A DNA stretch of 64,000 nt from assembly GCF_034421375.1 (NCBI RefSeq), contig NZ_CP139779.1:3466055-3530054 (forward strand). Reading direction: 5' to 3'. Both the position numbers and the translations under genes were made by a program. A model generated the notes under the pieces. That model searched no databases. It had not been told where the DNA came from and was given only the letters and a program-made list of their open reading frames with translations. Of the stretch, positions 16,865 to 25,655 are shown one piece after another; position 1 is the stretch's first letter; the number at the start of each line of letters is the position of its first letter. Source of the stretch: Microbacterium invictum (GTDB lineage: Bacteria > Actinomycetota > Actinomycetes > Actinomycetales > Microbacteriaceae).

Positions 16865-17707
16865 ATGGCATTCGAGATCGGCGCCGCGAGCGCCGCCGAC
16901 GTCACGATGATGGCCGAGTGGGCCGTCACCGAGGGATGGAACCCCGGCGTCACCGACGCGCACGCCTTCGCCGTCGCCGACCCCCGCGGGTTCCTGATCG
17001 GGCGGCTGGACGGCGAGCCCGTGACATCCATCTCGGTCGTCCGGTACGGCGACGACTTCGGCTTCCTGGGGATGTACATCGCCCGAGCCGACGTACGGGG
17101 GCGCGGTCTCGGCTTCCAGACATGGCAGGCCGGGATGGACCGGATGACCGGTCGCGTCGTCGCCCTCGATGGGGTCGTCGCCCAGCAGGACAACTACCGT
17201 CGGTCGGGATTCGTCCCGGCCTGGACGAACATCCGGTACGAAGGGTCGCCGGTGCCCACGCCCGCGCCCTCCGGCGTGCGGGTCGTCGATGCGCGGGAGA
17301 TCCCCTTCGACCGTCTCGCCGCCTACGACCGACGCTGCTTCGGAGCGCCCCGCGACGCCTTCCTCGCCGCCTGGGTGAGTTTGCCGGCCCGCAGCGCCCG
17401 GGTCGCGCTGCGGGGCGAGGAGATCGTCGGTTTCGCGGTGCTCCGCGACGCGGCCGCCGCCTCGCGGCTCGGCCCCGTCTTCGCCGAGGGCGAGTCGGTG
17501 GCGTCGGCGCTCGTGAGCGCGCTCGCCGACGACCGTGGAGCGGGGAAGGTCGCCGTCGACGTGCCCGGTGTCAACGCACGTGCCGTGGCGTGGGCGCAGG
17601 CGCACGGGTGGTCGCCGTCGTTCGAGACCGCGCGCATGTACACGGGCGAGGCACCGGCGATCGAGACGGCCGGCATCTTCGGCATCACCAGCCTTGAGCT
17701 GGGGTGA
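16865..17707 (+). CDS. GNAT acetyltransferase with C-terminal DUF1248/Acetyltransf_18-like domain
   Basis: The 280-aa protein has an N-terminal GNAT fold. The acetyl-CoA loop is seen as MYIARADVRGRGLGFQTWQAG (R/QxxGxG, about residues 78-92). It is followed by QQDNYRRSGFVPAWTNIRYEG. The second half (VRVVDAREIPFDRLAAYDRRCFGAPRD ... GVNARAVAWAQAHGW) is a divergent GNAT-like domain as in Acetyltransf_18 proteins. The substrate is unknown. It stands as a monocistron. Confidence 0.87.
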   Translation: MAFEIGAASAADVTMMAEWAVTEGWNPGVTDAHAFAVADPRGFLIGRLDGEPVTSISVVRYGDDFGFLGMYIARADVRGRGLGFQTWQAGMDRMTGRVVALDGVVAQQDNYRRSGFVPAWTNIRYEGSPVPTPAPSGVRVVDAREIPFDRLAAYDRRCFGAPRDAFLAAWVSLPARSARVALRGEEIVGFAVLRDAAAASRLGPVFAEGESVASALVSALADDRGAGKVAVDVPGVNARAVAWAQAHGWSPSFETARMYTGEAPAIETAGIFGITSLELG

Positions 17708-17785
17708 GGCAGAGGGTGGCGATCCGGATGCCGCGGAGCGGCGGTCGGGCGTAGCGTGTGGGGTACGACGACGAAGGAGACGATC

Positions 17786-18040
17786 GTGAACGACAGGTCC
17801 ACGCCCGACAAGGGCGAGTACACCGACGAAGAGACGCGAGACGGTCGCTTCACCCATCACGACGGCGAGGTGCCGGGGCAGTACGAGGACGCCGAGCGCG
17901 CCGATGGCACGCGCACCGCGGATGGCCGCGAGGTACCCGGCGAGTACGAGGACGCCGAGGGGCGGGGCGGTTCGCACAACCGCCATCCCGACGAGACCCC
18001 GGGCGCATACACCGATGTCGACGGGAGCGAGCACCGGTAG
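17786..18040 (+). CDS. Small acidic repeat protein
   Basis: The 84-aa hydrophilic protein contains three imperfect copies of a short unit: GEVPGQYEDAERADGT, REVPGEYEDAEGRGGS and DETPGAYTDVDGSEH, preceded by KGEYTDEETRDGRF. The core is xxPGxYxDxxG. It has no cysteine, signal peptide or hydrophobic segment and is likely disordered. GTG 17786 is chosen because AAGGAGA lies five bases upstream. A strong hairpin follows the stop. I know similar short proteins in Microbacteriaceae only as hypothetical; a stress-related or hydration role would be a guess. Confidence 0.75.
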   Translation: MNDRSTPDKGEYTDEETRDGRFTHHDGEVPGQYEDAERADGTRTADGREVPGEYEDAEGRGGSHNRHPDETPGAYTDVDGSEHR

Positions 18041-18083
18041 GCGTGTCCGTCGCGCGCTGCGCGGCGCGGCGTCGCGGCCGAGA

Positions 18084-18150
18084 CGAGGACGATCGGTCGA
18101 GGAGAGGATGGACCGGCCCGGATAGTACGCGCCTCGACCGATCGTCCTCG
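18084..18150. terminator. 19-bp perfect inverted repeat (hairpin)
   Basis: CGAGGACGATCGGTCGAGG at 18084-18102 is perfectly complementary to 18132-18150, with a 29-base loop. It lies between the acidic repeat gene and the next GNAT gene, so it is probably a transcription terminator or an mRNA-stabilising hairpin. It lacks a clear T-run, and an operator role is possible. Confidence 0.65.
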
Positions 18151-18195
18151 CGCCGCAGGCAGGCCCGCTCCTGGCTTCGTCGGTAGGGTGAGCCC

Positions 18196-19233
18196 GTGAG
18201 CGAGGACAGCACGGTGGGAACCCGATCCGGTGACCGTGGCGACCCGGCGCTGCCGCAGCATCCGGATGTCGCCCTGTGGCGCACCGCGACCCGCGCGGAT
18301 GTGGATGCCATCCACGGTATCTTCGCGGCGGCGGACGCCGTCGACCATCCGTCGTGGGTCACTCCGCGCGAGGAGATCGCCGACACCTTCGACCTCCCCC
18401 ACATCGACCATGCCCGCGACACCCTGATCGGGTTCGCAGAGGACGGCCGAGCGATCGCCGCCGGCAGCTCCTTCCTGCATCCGTCGAGGAACGAGAAACT
18501 CAGCGTCCACCTGGCCGGATCGGTGCATCCCGACTGGCGGCGGCGGGGCATCGGGCGGGAGTTGTTCGACTGGCAGAACACGCGCGCCGAACAGCAGGTG
18601 GCAGACGCGGCGGCGTCGCTCGCCGAACCGCTTCCCGTCGAGCTGAAGACCTACGCCGAGGCCGTCAACGCCGGCCACCAGGCTCTCGCCGCCGCGTTCG
18701 GGTTCGCCCCGGAGCGGTGGTTCGCGACGATGGTCCGACAGCGATCGGAGGTCCCCGACGTCACGCAGCCCGACGGTGTCGAGGTCGTCGCGTATTCGAG
18801 CGATCGAGAAGATGACGCCCGCGAGGCACGCAACGACGCGTTCCGCGACCACTGGGGCAGCCTCCCCTCGACCCGCGAGGGATGGGCGAAGTTCGTCGGC
18901 AGCGAGTTCTTCCGCGCCGACCTGTCACGGGTCGTGCTCGACGGCGACCGGCGGATCATCGCGTTCTGCCTGGTCACCGTGAACCACGACGACTGGGAGG
19001 CGCGGGGCCGCAGCAACGCGTACATCGACCTCATCGGCGTCGTGCGCGACCGGCGTCGGCAGGGACTCGCGCCGCTGGTGATCTCCCGCGCCCTCCACGC
19101 GATCGCCGATGCCGACATCGACGAGGCGATCCTCGACGTCGACACCGAGAGCCCGACGGGTGCGAACACCCTCTACTCGGGGCTGGGTTTCGTCGCCGAG
19201 GAGCGGTCGGTCGCGCTCGTCCGGCATCTCTAG
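18196..19233 (+). CDS. Tandem-GNAT acetyltransferase
   Basis: A 345-aa protein with two GNAT domains, like mycothiol synthase in layout. The first has [23 protein letters not shown] (about residues 97-119). The second has [24 protein letters not shown] and [19 protein letters not shown], where the RxxGxA loop and the final substrate region are intact. It is not close enough in the visible motifs to call it MshD. It begins with GTG 18196. The 3' end overlaps the convergent glutamate decarboxylase gene by four bases. Confidence 0.87.
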   Translation: MSEDSTVGTRSGDRGDPALPQHPDVALWRTATRADVDAIHGIFAAADAVDHPSWVTPREEIADTFDLPHIDHARDTLIGFAEDGRAIAAGSSFLHPSRNEKLSVHLAGSVHPDWRRRGIGRELFDWQNTRAEQQVADAAASLAEPLPVELKTYAEAVNAGHQALAAAFGFAPERWFATMVRQRSEVPDVTQPDGVEVVAYSSDREDDAREARNDAFRDHWGSLPSTREGWAKFVGSEFFRADLSRVVLDGDRRIIAFCLVTVNHDDWEARGRSNAYIDLIGVVRDRRRQGLAPLVISRALHAIADADIDEAILDVDTESPTGANTLYSGLGFVAEERSVALVRHL

Positions 19234-20624
19234 TGGTGGAAGCTGCCTGCTTCCTCCTCTGACATCGGCACCGTGATGGGGTGGCTGTCGAAGTGCGCGA
19301 TGGCGGCACGGTAGTCGTCCATCAGCAGCGACGCCTCGTCGCGGCCGAACCCGTGGCGGACGAGGATGCGCTGCACCACCGTGTTCTCGCAGTCGGCGGG
19401 AAGCGAGTACGCCGGCACGAGCCATCCGCGCGTGCGGAGGCGATCCGCGAGATCGAACAGGGTGAAGGGCGCCTCCTGCCCGGCTTTCAGCCGCCACGAG
19501 ATCGCAGGGATGCCGTCGGCCGGCGACCCGTCATGGATGATCTCGAAGGGGCCGAGCTCCGCGATCTCGGCGGCCAGGTGCTGCGCGGTGTCATAACAGG
19601 ACTGCTGTACCCGCCGGTATCCCTCCCGCCCGAGACGGAGCAGCAGGTAGTACTGGGCGACGACCTGCCCGGCCGGGCGGGAGAAGTTCAGCGCGAAGCT
19701 CGGCATGTTGCCGCCGAGGTAGTTGACGTCGAAGATCAGGTCCTTCGGCAGATCGGCGGCGTCGCGCCAGATGATCCACCCGACCCCGAGCGGGGCGAGC
19801 CCGAACTTGTGCCCGCTGGCGTTGATCGACTTCACCCGCGGCAGCCGGAAGTCCCAGACCAGGTCGGGGGTGACGAACGGCGCGAGGAAGCCACCGCTCG
19901 CGGCGTCGACGTGCATCGGCACGTCGAGTCCCGTGTCGCGTTCGAGCTGATCGAGGGCGTCGCTGATCGCGCTCACCGGCTCATATGCGCCGGTGAAGGT
20001 CACCCCGAGCGTCGGCACGACCCCGATGGTGTTCTCGTCGACCCGGGCGAGGGCTTCCTCGGGGGTCATCAGCAAGCGGTCATCCGCCATCGGAACCTCG
20101 CGCAGCTCCACGTCCCAGTACCGCGCGAACTTGTGCCAGCACACCTGCACCGGTCCGGTGACGAGGTTCGGGCGGTCGGCGGGCAGGCCCGCGGCGCGGC
20201 GACGCTCACGCCATTTCCACAGCAGCGCCATCCCGCCGAGCATCGCGGCCTCGCTCGAGCCGGTCGTCGAGGTGCCCATGGTGGCGGCGGCTTCGGGTGA
20301 GTTCCACAGGTCGGCGATGATGTGCACGCAGCGCTCTTCGATCGCCGCCGTCTGCGGGTACTCGTCCTTATCGACCATGTTCTTGTCGATCGACCGCGCC
20401 ATGATGTCCTGGATCTGAGGCTCCAGCCAGGTCTGGCAGAAGGTTGCGAGGTTCTGGCGCGAGTTGCCGTCGAGCATGAGCTCGTCGACCACGATCTGGT
20501 GCGCGCGGTCGGGCAGGTGCTCGTCGTCGGGGATGCGGTACTTCGGCAGAGCGCTTGCGGCGTACGGCGAGGCGAAGACCTCGTCGAGGAGTTCGTCTCT
20601 GAGCGACTTCCGGGTGTGCAGCAC
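19230..20624 (-). CDS. gadB: Glutamate decarboxylase
   Basis: The 464-aa PLP enzyme converts L-glutamate to GABA and CO2, consuming a cytoplasmic proton. It has the class II decarboxylase fold: [21 protein letters not shown], the PLP-binding aspartate region [15 protein letters not shown], and the Schiff-base lysine in [18 protein letters not shown] (about residue 275). The C-terminus ends in SFHH, placing a histidine where the pH-gating His of E. coli GadB lies. Length is normal. No glutamate/GABA antiporter gene is beside it, so an acid-resistance or GABA-shunt role cannot be decided. Confidence 0.95.
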   Translation of the reverse strand: MLHTRKSLRDELLDEVFASPYAASALPKYRIPDDEHLPDRAHQIVVDELMLDGNSRQNLATFCQTWLEPQIQDIMARSIDKNMVDKDEYPQTAAIEERCVHIIADLWNSPEAAATMGTSTTGSSEAAMLGGMALLWKWRERRRAAGLPADRPNLVTGPVQVCWHKFARYWDVELREVPMADDRLLMTPEEALARVDENTIGVVPTLGVTFTGAYEPVSAISDALDQLERDTGLDVPMHVDAASGGFLAPFVTPDLVWDFRLPRVKSINASGHKFGLAPLGVGWIIWRDAADLPKDLIFDVNYLGGNMPSFALNFSRPAGQVVAQYYLLLRLGREGYRRVQQSCYDTAQHLAAEIAELGPFEIIHDGSPADGIPAISWRLKAGQEAPFTLFDLADRLRTRGWLVPAYSLPADCENTVVQRILVRHGFGRDEASLLMDDYRAAIAHFDSHPITVPMSEEEAGSFHH

Positions 20625-20813
20625 GTGCGTCCTCCTCGGATCGCCGTCGTTGCGCGATTCTCGCGGCGAAGGATGACGACGGCCGACCTTCCGCCATCGT
20701 GCCGGTGTTCACAGGCGAGAACCAGCATTGGAGGGTTTCTGGCAGGCTGGGGCGGGGCGCGGGGGGACCGACGCTCGACACGAGAGAACTCACACACACC
20801 AGGGGAGTCATCC

Positions 20814-22424
20814 ATGGAGATCGCCGGAGTCGTCGGCATCCTGATCATCGTCGGCATCGCGGTCGTGGCCGCGGTCGTCATCGGGCTGGTCGCACTGCTG
20901 TTCGCACGCAGCTGGATCAAGGTCGCCCGCGCCGACGAGGCCCTGGTGATCTCGGGGCGCAAGCAGAAGGTGCAGAGTACGGTGCTGGCCGCCGATGGCA
21001 CGAGCTCGTCGGAGATGTCGGAGTCGCCGGTGACGGTGATCGTCAACGGCAAGTCGCTGGTGAATCCGATCACCCAGCGCCACGAGATCATCTCGCTGCG
21101 CTCGCGTCAGGTGTCGCTGAATGCCGAAGCGCAGTCGCTCGACAACGTCACACTGAACGTGGACGGGGTGGCGATCGTGAAGATCGGCTCCGACCCGCTG
21201 TTCGTGCGCCGCGCGGCGGAGCGCTTCGCCTCGCAGGACGCCGCGATCGAGCAGTTCACCACCGAACAGCTCGAGGGTGCCCTCCGCGGCATCGTCGCGA
21301 CCCTCTCGGTGGTCGAGCTCATGCGTGAGCGCAAGAAGTTCTCCGACCAGATCGCCGCCGACGTCTCGCACGAGCTCGCCGAGCAGGGTCTCATCCTCGA
21401 CTCGTTTCAGATCAAGGGCATCACCGACGCGGTGGGCTACATCCAGTCGCTCGGTGCTCCCGAGATCCAGGCGAAGCGCCAGGCGGCAGAGATCGCCCAG
21501 ACCAACGCCGACCGTGCGATCAACCAGAAGATCATCACGAACAAGGAAGCGAACCTCGTCGAGCAGACCGCCCTCGACACCAATACCGCCAACGCGGACG
21601 CGGGTGTCGGCCGGGCGCGGGCCGAGGCCGAGCAGGCCGAGTACCTCGCCCGCGCCCAGGCCGAGCAGGCTGTTCTTCAGCAGCAGGCCGAGAACAAGCA
21701 GGCCCAGCTGGATGCCGATGTCAAGCGTGTCGCGGACGCGCAGCGCTACGAGGCCGAGACCCGCGCGCAGGCCGAGCTGTACACGCGCGAGCGAGCGGCC
21801 GAGGCTGCGGCGATCGAGCAGGTGAAGCAGGCCGAGGCGCGTACGCGCATCGCCGAGCAGCAGGCCGAAGCCGATCGCGCCCGCGCCGCCGGTGAGGCCG
21901 CGGCGGCAGAGTCCAAGGCGACCGGTGAGGCGAACGCGCTGCGCTCCCTCGCGGATGCCGAGGCCACCGCGCGGCGCCTGCGCGCCCAGGCCGAGGCCGA
22001 CGCGATCCGCGCCGAGGGCGAGGCACGCGCCGCGGCGGTGCAGGCCGAGGCCCAGGCCATCGCTTCGAACCAGGAAGCCTTCCTCTCGCAGCGGGTACTC
22101 GACGTGCTGCCCTCGATCATGGCCGAGTTCGCCAAGGGCTACTCCACGATCGGCAACGTCTCGATCATCGGCAGCTCGGGCGACGACGGCGCATCGGATG
22201 TCGTGGGCGGCGACAGCGCGAAGGCGCTGCGCTCGGTCTTCGACAGCGTCGAGTCGGCCACCGGGCTCGACCTGGCCGCGATCATCCAGGGCCAGGCGGT
22301 CGGCCGGGGAATCGGGAGCGGGATGACGGGGGCGGCGGCGCCGGCCTCCGCGGCGGCTGCATCCGCACCGGCGCGCACGCCGGCGGCAACGCGCGACTCC
22401 GTGGACGACGCCGTCGGCGACTGA
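20814..22424 (+). CDS. Flotillin / SPFH-domain membrane protein
   Basis: The 536-aa protein has an N-terminal membrane helix (residues about 5-30), an SPFH/band-7 domain (RARSDEALVISG-like start; TLNVDGVAIVKIGSDPLFVRRAAERF; LRGIVATLSVVELMRERKKFS) and a long Ala/Glu/Gln-rich coiled coil with EAE repeats (about 215-430). The C-terminal tail is Ala/Pro-rich. This is the FloA/FloT-like architecture of functional membrane microdomain organisers. The usual NfeD partner is not adjacent. ATG 20814 has AGGGGAG upstream and starts right at the membrane helix. Confidence 0.92.
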   Translation: MEIAGVVGILIIVGIAVVAAVVIGLVALLFARSWIKVARADEALVISGRKQKVQSTVLAADGTSSSEMSESPVTVIVNGKSLVNPITQRHEIISLRSRQVSLNAEAQSLDNVTLNVDGVAIVKIGSDPLFVRRAAERFASQDAAIEQFTTEQLEGALRGIVATLSVVELMRERKKFSDQIAADVSHELAEQGLILDSFQIKGITDAVGYIQSLGAPEIQAKRQAAEIAQTNADRAINQKIITNKEANLVEQTALDTNTANADAGVGRARAEAEQAEYLARAQAEQAVLQQQAENKQAQLDADVKRVADAQRYEAETRAQAELYTRERAAEAAAIEQVKQAEARTRIAEQQAEADRARAAGEAAAAESKATGEANALRSLADAEATARRLRAQAEADAIRAEGEARAAAVQAEAQAIASNQEAFLSQRVLDVLPSIMAEFAKGYSTIGNVSIIGSSGDDGASDVVGGDSAKALRSVFDSVESATGLDLAAIIQGQAVGRGIGSGMTGAAAPASAAAASAPARTPAATRDSVDDAVGD

Positions 22425-22543
22425 CGGAGGACCGGAGGCGTCAGAGCGACCCGTCGGGCTCGGGCAGCATCCAGTTCGTAGCGAGTGCCGTCGCGCCACG
22501 CAAGGCCCACGCGGACAGGCCCGCTCCGGCATAGCGTCAGAGC

Positions 22544-23353
22544 ATGACTGACCTCTTCGCTCCCCGGCACGCCATCGTGACCGCGTCCGACTCCGGCATC
22601 GGTGCTGCCACGGCCATCGCCCTCGCCGAGGCGGGGCTGGATGTCGGGATCACCTGGCACTCCGATAAGGACGGCGCCGAGCAGACCGCTGCAGAGGTGC
22701 GCGCCCGCGGGTCGCGCGCTGTGGTGACCCGGTTCGACGCCACCGACCTCGAGGGCGCCGCGTCGGTCATCGACGCGCTCGCCGACGACCTCGGTGGCGT
22801 GGACGTCTTCGTCAACAACGCGGGCGGCGGGTCGGGTGGCCCGTTCCTCGACCTGGACCTCGAGGCGTGGCGGAAGGACGTCGTCCTGAACCTCGACGGC
22901 GCCTTCGTGGGTATGCAGGCTGCGGCGCGCCGAATGGTCGCCGCGGGTCGCGGCGGGCGGATCATCGCCGTCACGAGTGTGCACGAGCACCAGCCTCGGG
23001 TGGGAAGTGCCGCCTACGTCGCGTCCAAGCACGGTCTGGGCGGACTTGTGAAGACGATGGCGCAGGAGTTGGGCGAGTACGGCATCACGGTCAACGCGCT
23101 CGGTCCGGGAGAGATCGCCACCCCCCTCAACGACATGGACGCCGAAGAGGCCGAGAAGACGCATCGTCCCGGCATCCCTCTCGGTCGTCCGGGGCGTCCC
23201 GAAGAGATCGCGGCCGTCGCGGCGTTCCTCGCTTCGCCCGCCGCCTCGTATGTGACCGGGGCGAGCTGGGTCGTCGACGGAGGGATGCTGCAGATGGGCC
23301 CGCAGGCGGGGTCGCACCTCACCTCGGACGAGTGGCGTCGCGCCGGCAGTTGA
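22544..23353 (+). CDS. Short-chain dehydrogenase/reductase (SDR)
   Basis: A 269-aa classical SDR. The nucleotide loop reads VTASDSGIGAATAIALAEAG, where the first glycine of TGxxxGIG is replaced (TASDSGIG). NNAGGGSGG follows, then the catalytic serine-tyrosine-lysine in VTSVHEH...SAAYVASKHGL and the PG motif in NALGPGEIATP. The C-terminal end GASWVVDGGMLQMGPQ is complete. It resembles glucose-1-dehydrogenase or YgfF-like oxidoreductases. Substrate unknown. Confidence 0.9.
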   Translation: MTDLFAPRHAIVTASDSGIGAATAIALAEAGLDVGITWHSDKDGAEQTAAEVRARGSRAVVTRFDATDLEGAASVIDALADDLGGVDVFVNNAGGGSGGPFLDLDLEAWRKDVVLNLDGAFVGMQAAARRMVAAGRGGRIIAVTSVHEHQPRVGSAAYVASKHGLGGLVKTMAQELGEYGITVNALGPGEIATPLNDMDAEEAEKTHRPGIPLGRPGRPEEIAAVAAFLASPAASYVTGASWVVDGGMLQMGPQAGSHLTSDEWRRAGS

Positions 23354-23420
23354 GGTCGGGCGGCCTCACCCCTTGCCGATCCGCGGATCGCTGGGTACTG
23401 TCGAGATCCCCGACGGAAGG

Positions 23421-23450
23421 ATGTCGATCATGAGAGCCTACGTACGCTGA
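23421..23450 (+). pseudogene. Possible 5' remnant of a gene (MSIMRAYVR*)
   Basis: A GGAAGG ribosome site at 23415-23420 precedes an ATG, and an in-frame ATG at 23430 opens MRAYVR then TGA. MRAYV is the usual start of zinc or quinone alcohol dehydrogenases, so this may be the stump of a deleted gene. It lies directly against a terminator hairpin. A functional leader peptide cannot be excluded. Confidence 0.3.
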
Positions 23451-23793
23451 AGTACCAAAACGAGCCCCCGCCCGATGTGATCGAGCGGGGGCCTCGTCGT
23501 CGGGCGCCGTAGAGGAGCCGGTCGCGCGGCGGTGCCTCGGCGTCGTGCCCTTCACTGGGCCCCAGCCAGGCGAACCCGATGATGTCACCGTCGATCTCTG
23601 CGACGCGGATCGCCATGTCGTCGCGTCGCTCGGCAAGGACATGCTTCCAGAGCCGCTGGCGACCGGCGATGTATTCGGGGGAGAAGAAGTCAGCGGGGAG
23701 TAGGTGCGAGTAGGTCTCCCGCCACGCCGCGACGTGCACGTCGGCGATCGCTGACGCGTCCGTCGGGCGCGGTGGTCGAATCGTCGCTCTCAT
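23428..23793 (-). pseudogene. Truncated GNAT acetyltransferase
   Basis: The N-terminal part (IRPPRPTDASAIADVHVAAWRETYSHLLPADFFS and VAEIDGDIIGFAWLGPSEG, in part) is a clear RimI-like GNAT start. After RDRLLYG, where the acetyl-CoA loop should begin (Y/FVxPxxxGxGxG), the sequence becomes unrelated (GARRRGPRSITSGG) and reads through a hairpin. The cofactor-binding half is therefore lost, and 121 aa is well short of the usual 160-180. It looks like a deletion product. Confidence 0.6.
23462..23496 (-). terminator. Rho-independent terminator reading leftwards
   Basis: GCCCCCGC (23464-23471) pairs with GCGGGGGC (23485-23492). On the minus strand the stem is followed by TCGTTTT, giving a classical terminator. 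It lies inside the end of the truncated GNAT frame. Confidence 0.7.
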
Positions 23794-23857
23794 GTATCCA
23801 GCGTGTCAGGGGATCCGACGGCCGATCAATCGCTCGACCCGCGTCGAGACCGCTACC

Positions 23858-24784
23858 TCAGGTGGCGGCGAGTGCTCGTCCGAGCGCGTGACCTGAGCCC
23901 CACGCCGTGCGGACAGCGGCCCGATCACCCCAGGCATCGCCGCAGGCGGACAGCCCCGGAGTCCGGGAGAAGGGCTCGCCGGTCGTTCCCACGGGGCGGG
24001 CGAATGTCCAGCGATGGGCGAACGTCGCGGCGGGTTCGGCGTCGATCCGCAGCAGCCGTCGCACGGCGTCGAGAACGGGCGGGATCGCCGCCGCAGGGTC
24101 GGCGAGCTGCCCGCGGGCGCGCTCGGCCGTCGTGTGCACGACGAGCATGGGCGCGGCGTCGCCCCGACGGTCGCCGTCGTCGGCGATGAACGACACGTCC
24201 GGGTCGGCGTCGACGAAGGCACCGTGCAGATCGATCGGCCACTGCCGGCTGTCCCATCGCAGCGCCACGGCGATGACGGGCTCCCACGCGAGCTCGCTGC
24301 CGGGAGCCGCGTCGAGAAGACGCGCAGCCTGCGGGCCTGGCATGGCGAGCACGACCTCGCCGGCCTCGTCCCCGTCGATCCGGTACGGCTCGACGCGCTC
24401 GACAGTGTGTTCGGTGCGCACATCGAGGCCATCTGCGAGATCGACAGCGAGCGATCGCAGCCCTCGCGGCGCAGCCCAGCGCATCGGTCCCGTCTTGCGC
24501 GTCTGCTCGCCGTCGGCGTCGATCACGGCGAAGGTGTCGGTCCAGGGGCGGGCGAGGCCGCGATCCGCCCATCCGCGGACGACGCCGTCGAAGTCGGAAT
24601 CGTCCGGGACGAAGTAGGAAGCGCCGAGATCGACCGGGCGTCCCCAGAGCGTTCGGCTCGAGAGACGCCCGCCGACGCGGCGGCCGCGATCGAGAACGCG
24701 TACCGACAGGCCGCCGGCCGTGGCGGCTCGGGCGCACGCGAGTCCGGAAATCCCGCCGCCGACCACCGTTACGTCCACTGCCAT
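23858..24784 (-). CDS. FAD-dependent oxidoreductase (renalase/amine-oxidase-like)
   Basis: The 308-aa protein opens with the ADP-binding motif VTVVGGGISGLACARAATAGG and the acidic residue of LDRGRRVGGRLSSR (R-x-GGR motif of the monoamine-oxidase/renalase group). It ends with the second FAD motif, GLSACGDAWGDRAAVRTAWGSGHALG (in part). The middle is variable. It is shorter than true amine oxidases and typical for bacterial renalase-like proteins, which oxidise dihydronicotinamide isomers. This substrate is inferred from the family only. Confidence 0.85.
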   Translation of the reverse strand: MAVDVTVVGGGISGLACARAATAGGLSVRVLDRGRRVGGRLSSRTLWGRPVDLGASYFVPDDSDFDGVVRGWADRGLARPWTDTFAVIDADGEQTRKTGPMRWAAPRGLRSLAVDLADGLDVRTEHTVERVEPYRIDGDEAGEVVLAMPGPQAARLLDAAPGSELAWEPVIAVALRWDSRQWPIDLHGAFVDADPDVSFIADDGDRRGDAAPMLVVHTTAERARGQLADPAAAIPPVLDAVRRLLRIDAEPAATFAHRWTFARPVGTTGEPFSRTPGLSACGDAWGDRAAVRTAWGSGHALGRALAAT

Positions 24785-24915
24785 GCATAGATCCTGGCGT
24801 GCCCGCGGACCCGGGCGGGCCGCACCTCGAGAGTCGGTATCGACGAGTCTCGCGAGGAACGTCCTTCCTGAGAGGTTCCGACTCGATAGCCAGGAGTGGA
24901 TGCGACGATGTGTCC

Positions 24916-25557
24916 ATGACCGCTGCCGCGACCTCGCCGCGATCGACCAGTCGCTGGACGACCCGTGCGCTCCAGCCGCTGATCCTCGCGGCGATCATGT
25001 GGGCCATCACGGCATTGGACGCGGTCCTGCCCGGAAGCTGGGTTCGGATGTTCGGCATCGAGTCGTGGGCTCTCGAGGGCCTCGACGGCATCCTGCTCGC
25101 CCACGGCCTGCACTCCGGGTGGCCGCACCTGCTCGCCAACACGATCCCGTTCCTCGTCCTCGGGGTGCTCGTCGCACTCGACGGCATCGGCCGGTTCTGG
25201 GCGGTGACCGCCATCGTCGCGGTGATCGCCGGTGTCGGGACGTGGATCTTGAATGCACCCGGCACCATCACCGTGGGCGCATCCGGCATGGTCTTCGGCT
25301 ACTTCGGCTACCTGGTGGTCCGCGCATTCGTGGCGAGGTCGTTGGGACACGGCATCCTTTACGCGCTGATCGCGCTGACGGTCGTCGCCCTGTACGGCGG
25401 GAGCATGCTAGCCGGGATCTTCCGCGCCGCGGACGGAATCTCCTGGCAGGCGCACCTCTTCGGCGCGATCGGGGGAGCGATCGCGGCGATCGCCCTTCGC
25501 AGGACGCGCGCCGGCGCCCGGTCGCGAGCACCGCAGCCTCATCACCGCGTCGGGTGA
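24916..25557 (+). CDS. Rhomboid-family intramembrane serine protease
   Basis: The 213-aa polytopic protein has six hydrophobic segments. The catalytic serine is in ITVGASGMVFGYFGYL (GxSG, about residue 120) and the catalytic histidine in WQAHLFGAIGGAIA (about residue 186). The upstream helix carries the HLLANTIPFLVLG (HxxxN) motif that forms the oxyanion site. These are the hallmarks of an active rhomboid. ATG 24916 was chosen because the longer frame adds a charged stretch that does not fit a rhomboid N-terminus. Substrates cannot be predicted. Confidence 0.9.
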   Translation: MTAAATSPRSTSRWTTRALQPLILAAIMWAITALDAVLPGSWVRMFGIESWALEGLDGILLAHGLHSGWPHLLANTIPFLVLGVLVALDGIGRFWAVTAIVAVIAGVGTWILNAPGTITVGASGMVFGYFGYLVVRAFVARSLGHGILYALIALTVVALYGGSMLAGIFRAADGISWQAHLFGAIGGAIAAIALRRTRAGARSRAPQPHHRVG

Positions 25558-25655
25558 CGTGTCGCTGACGTCACCGTCAGCCTCGTGGCTTGAGGGTTCG
25601 CAGATCCGGGACTCGCGCGGGTGTCCCGCCGACCGGAGGACACACTCCCGCTGTC

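Noticed and set aside
20808..22532. 574-codon open frame opposite the flotillin gene
   Set aside because: It is the GC-rich antisense shadow of the coiled-coil codons; composition is Leu/Gly/Arg-biased with no domain.
25558..25655. GCTGACgtcaccGTCAGC hairpin after the rhomboid gene
   Set aside because: Only a six-base stem without a T-run; too weak to call a terminator.
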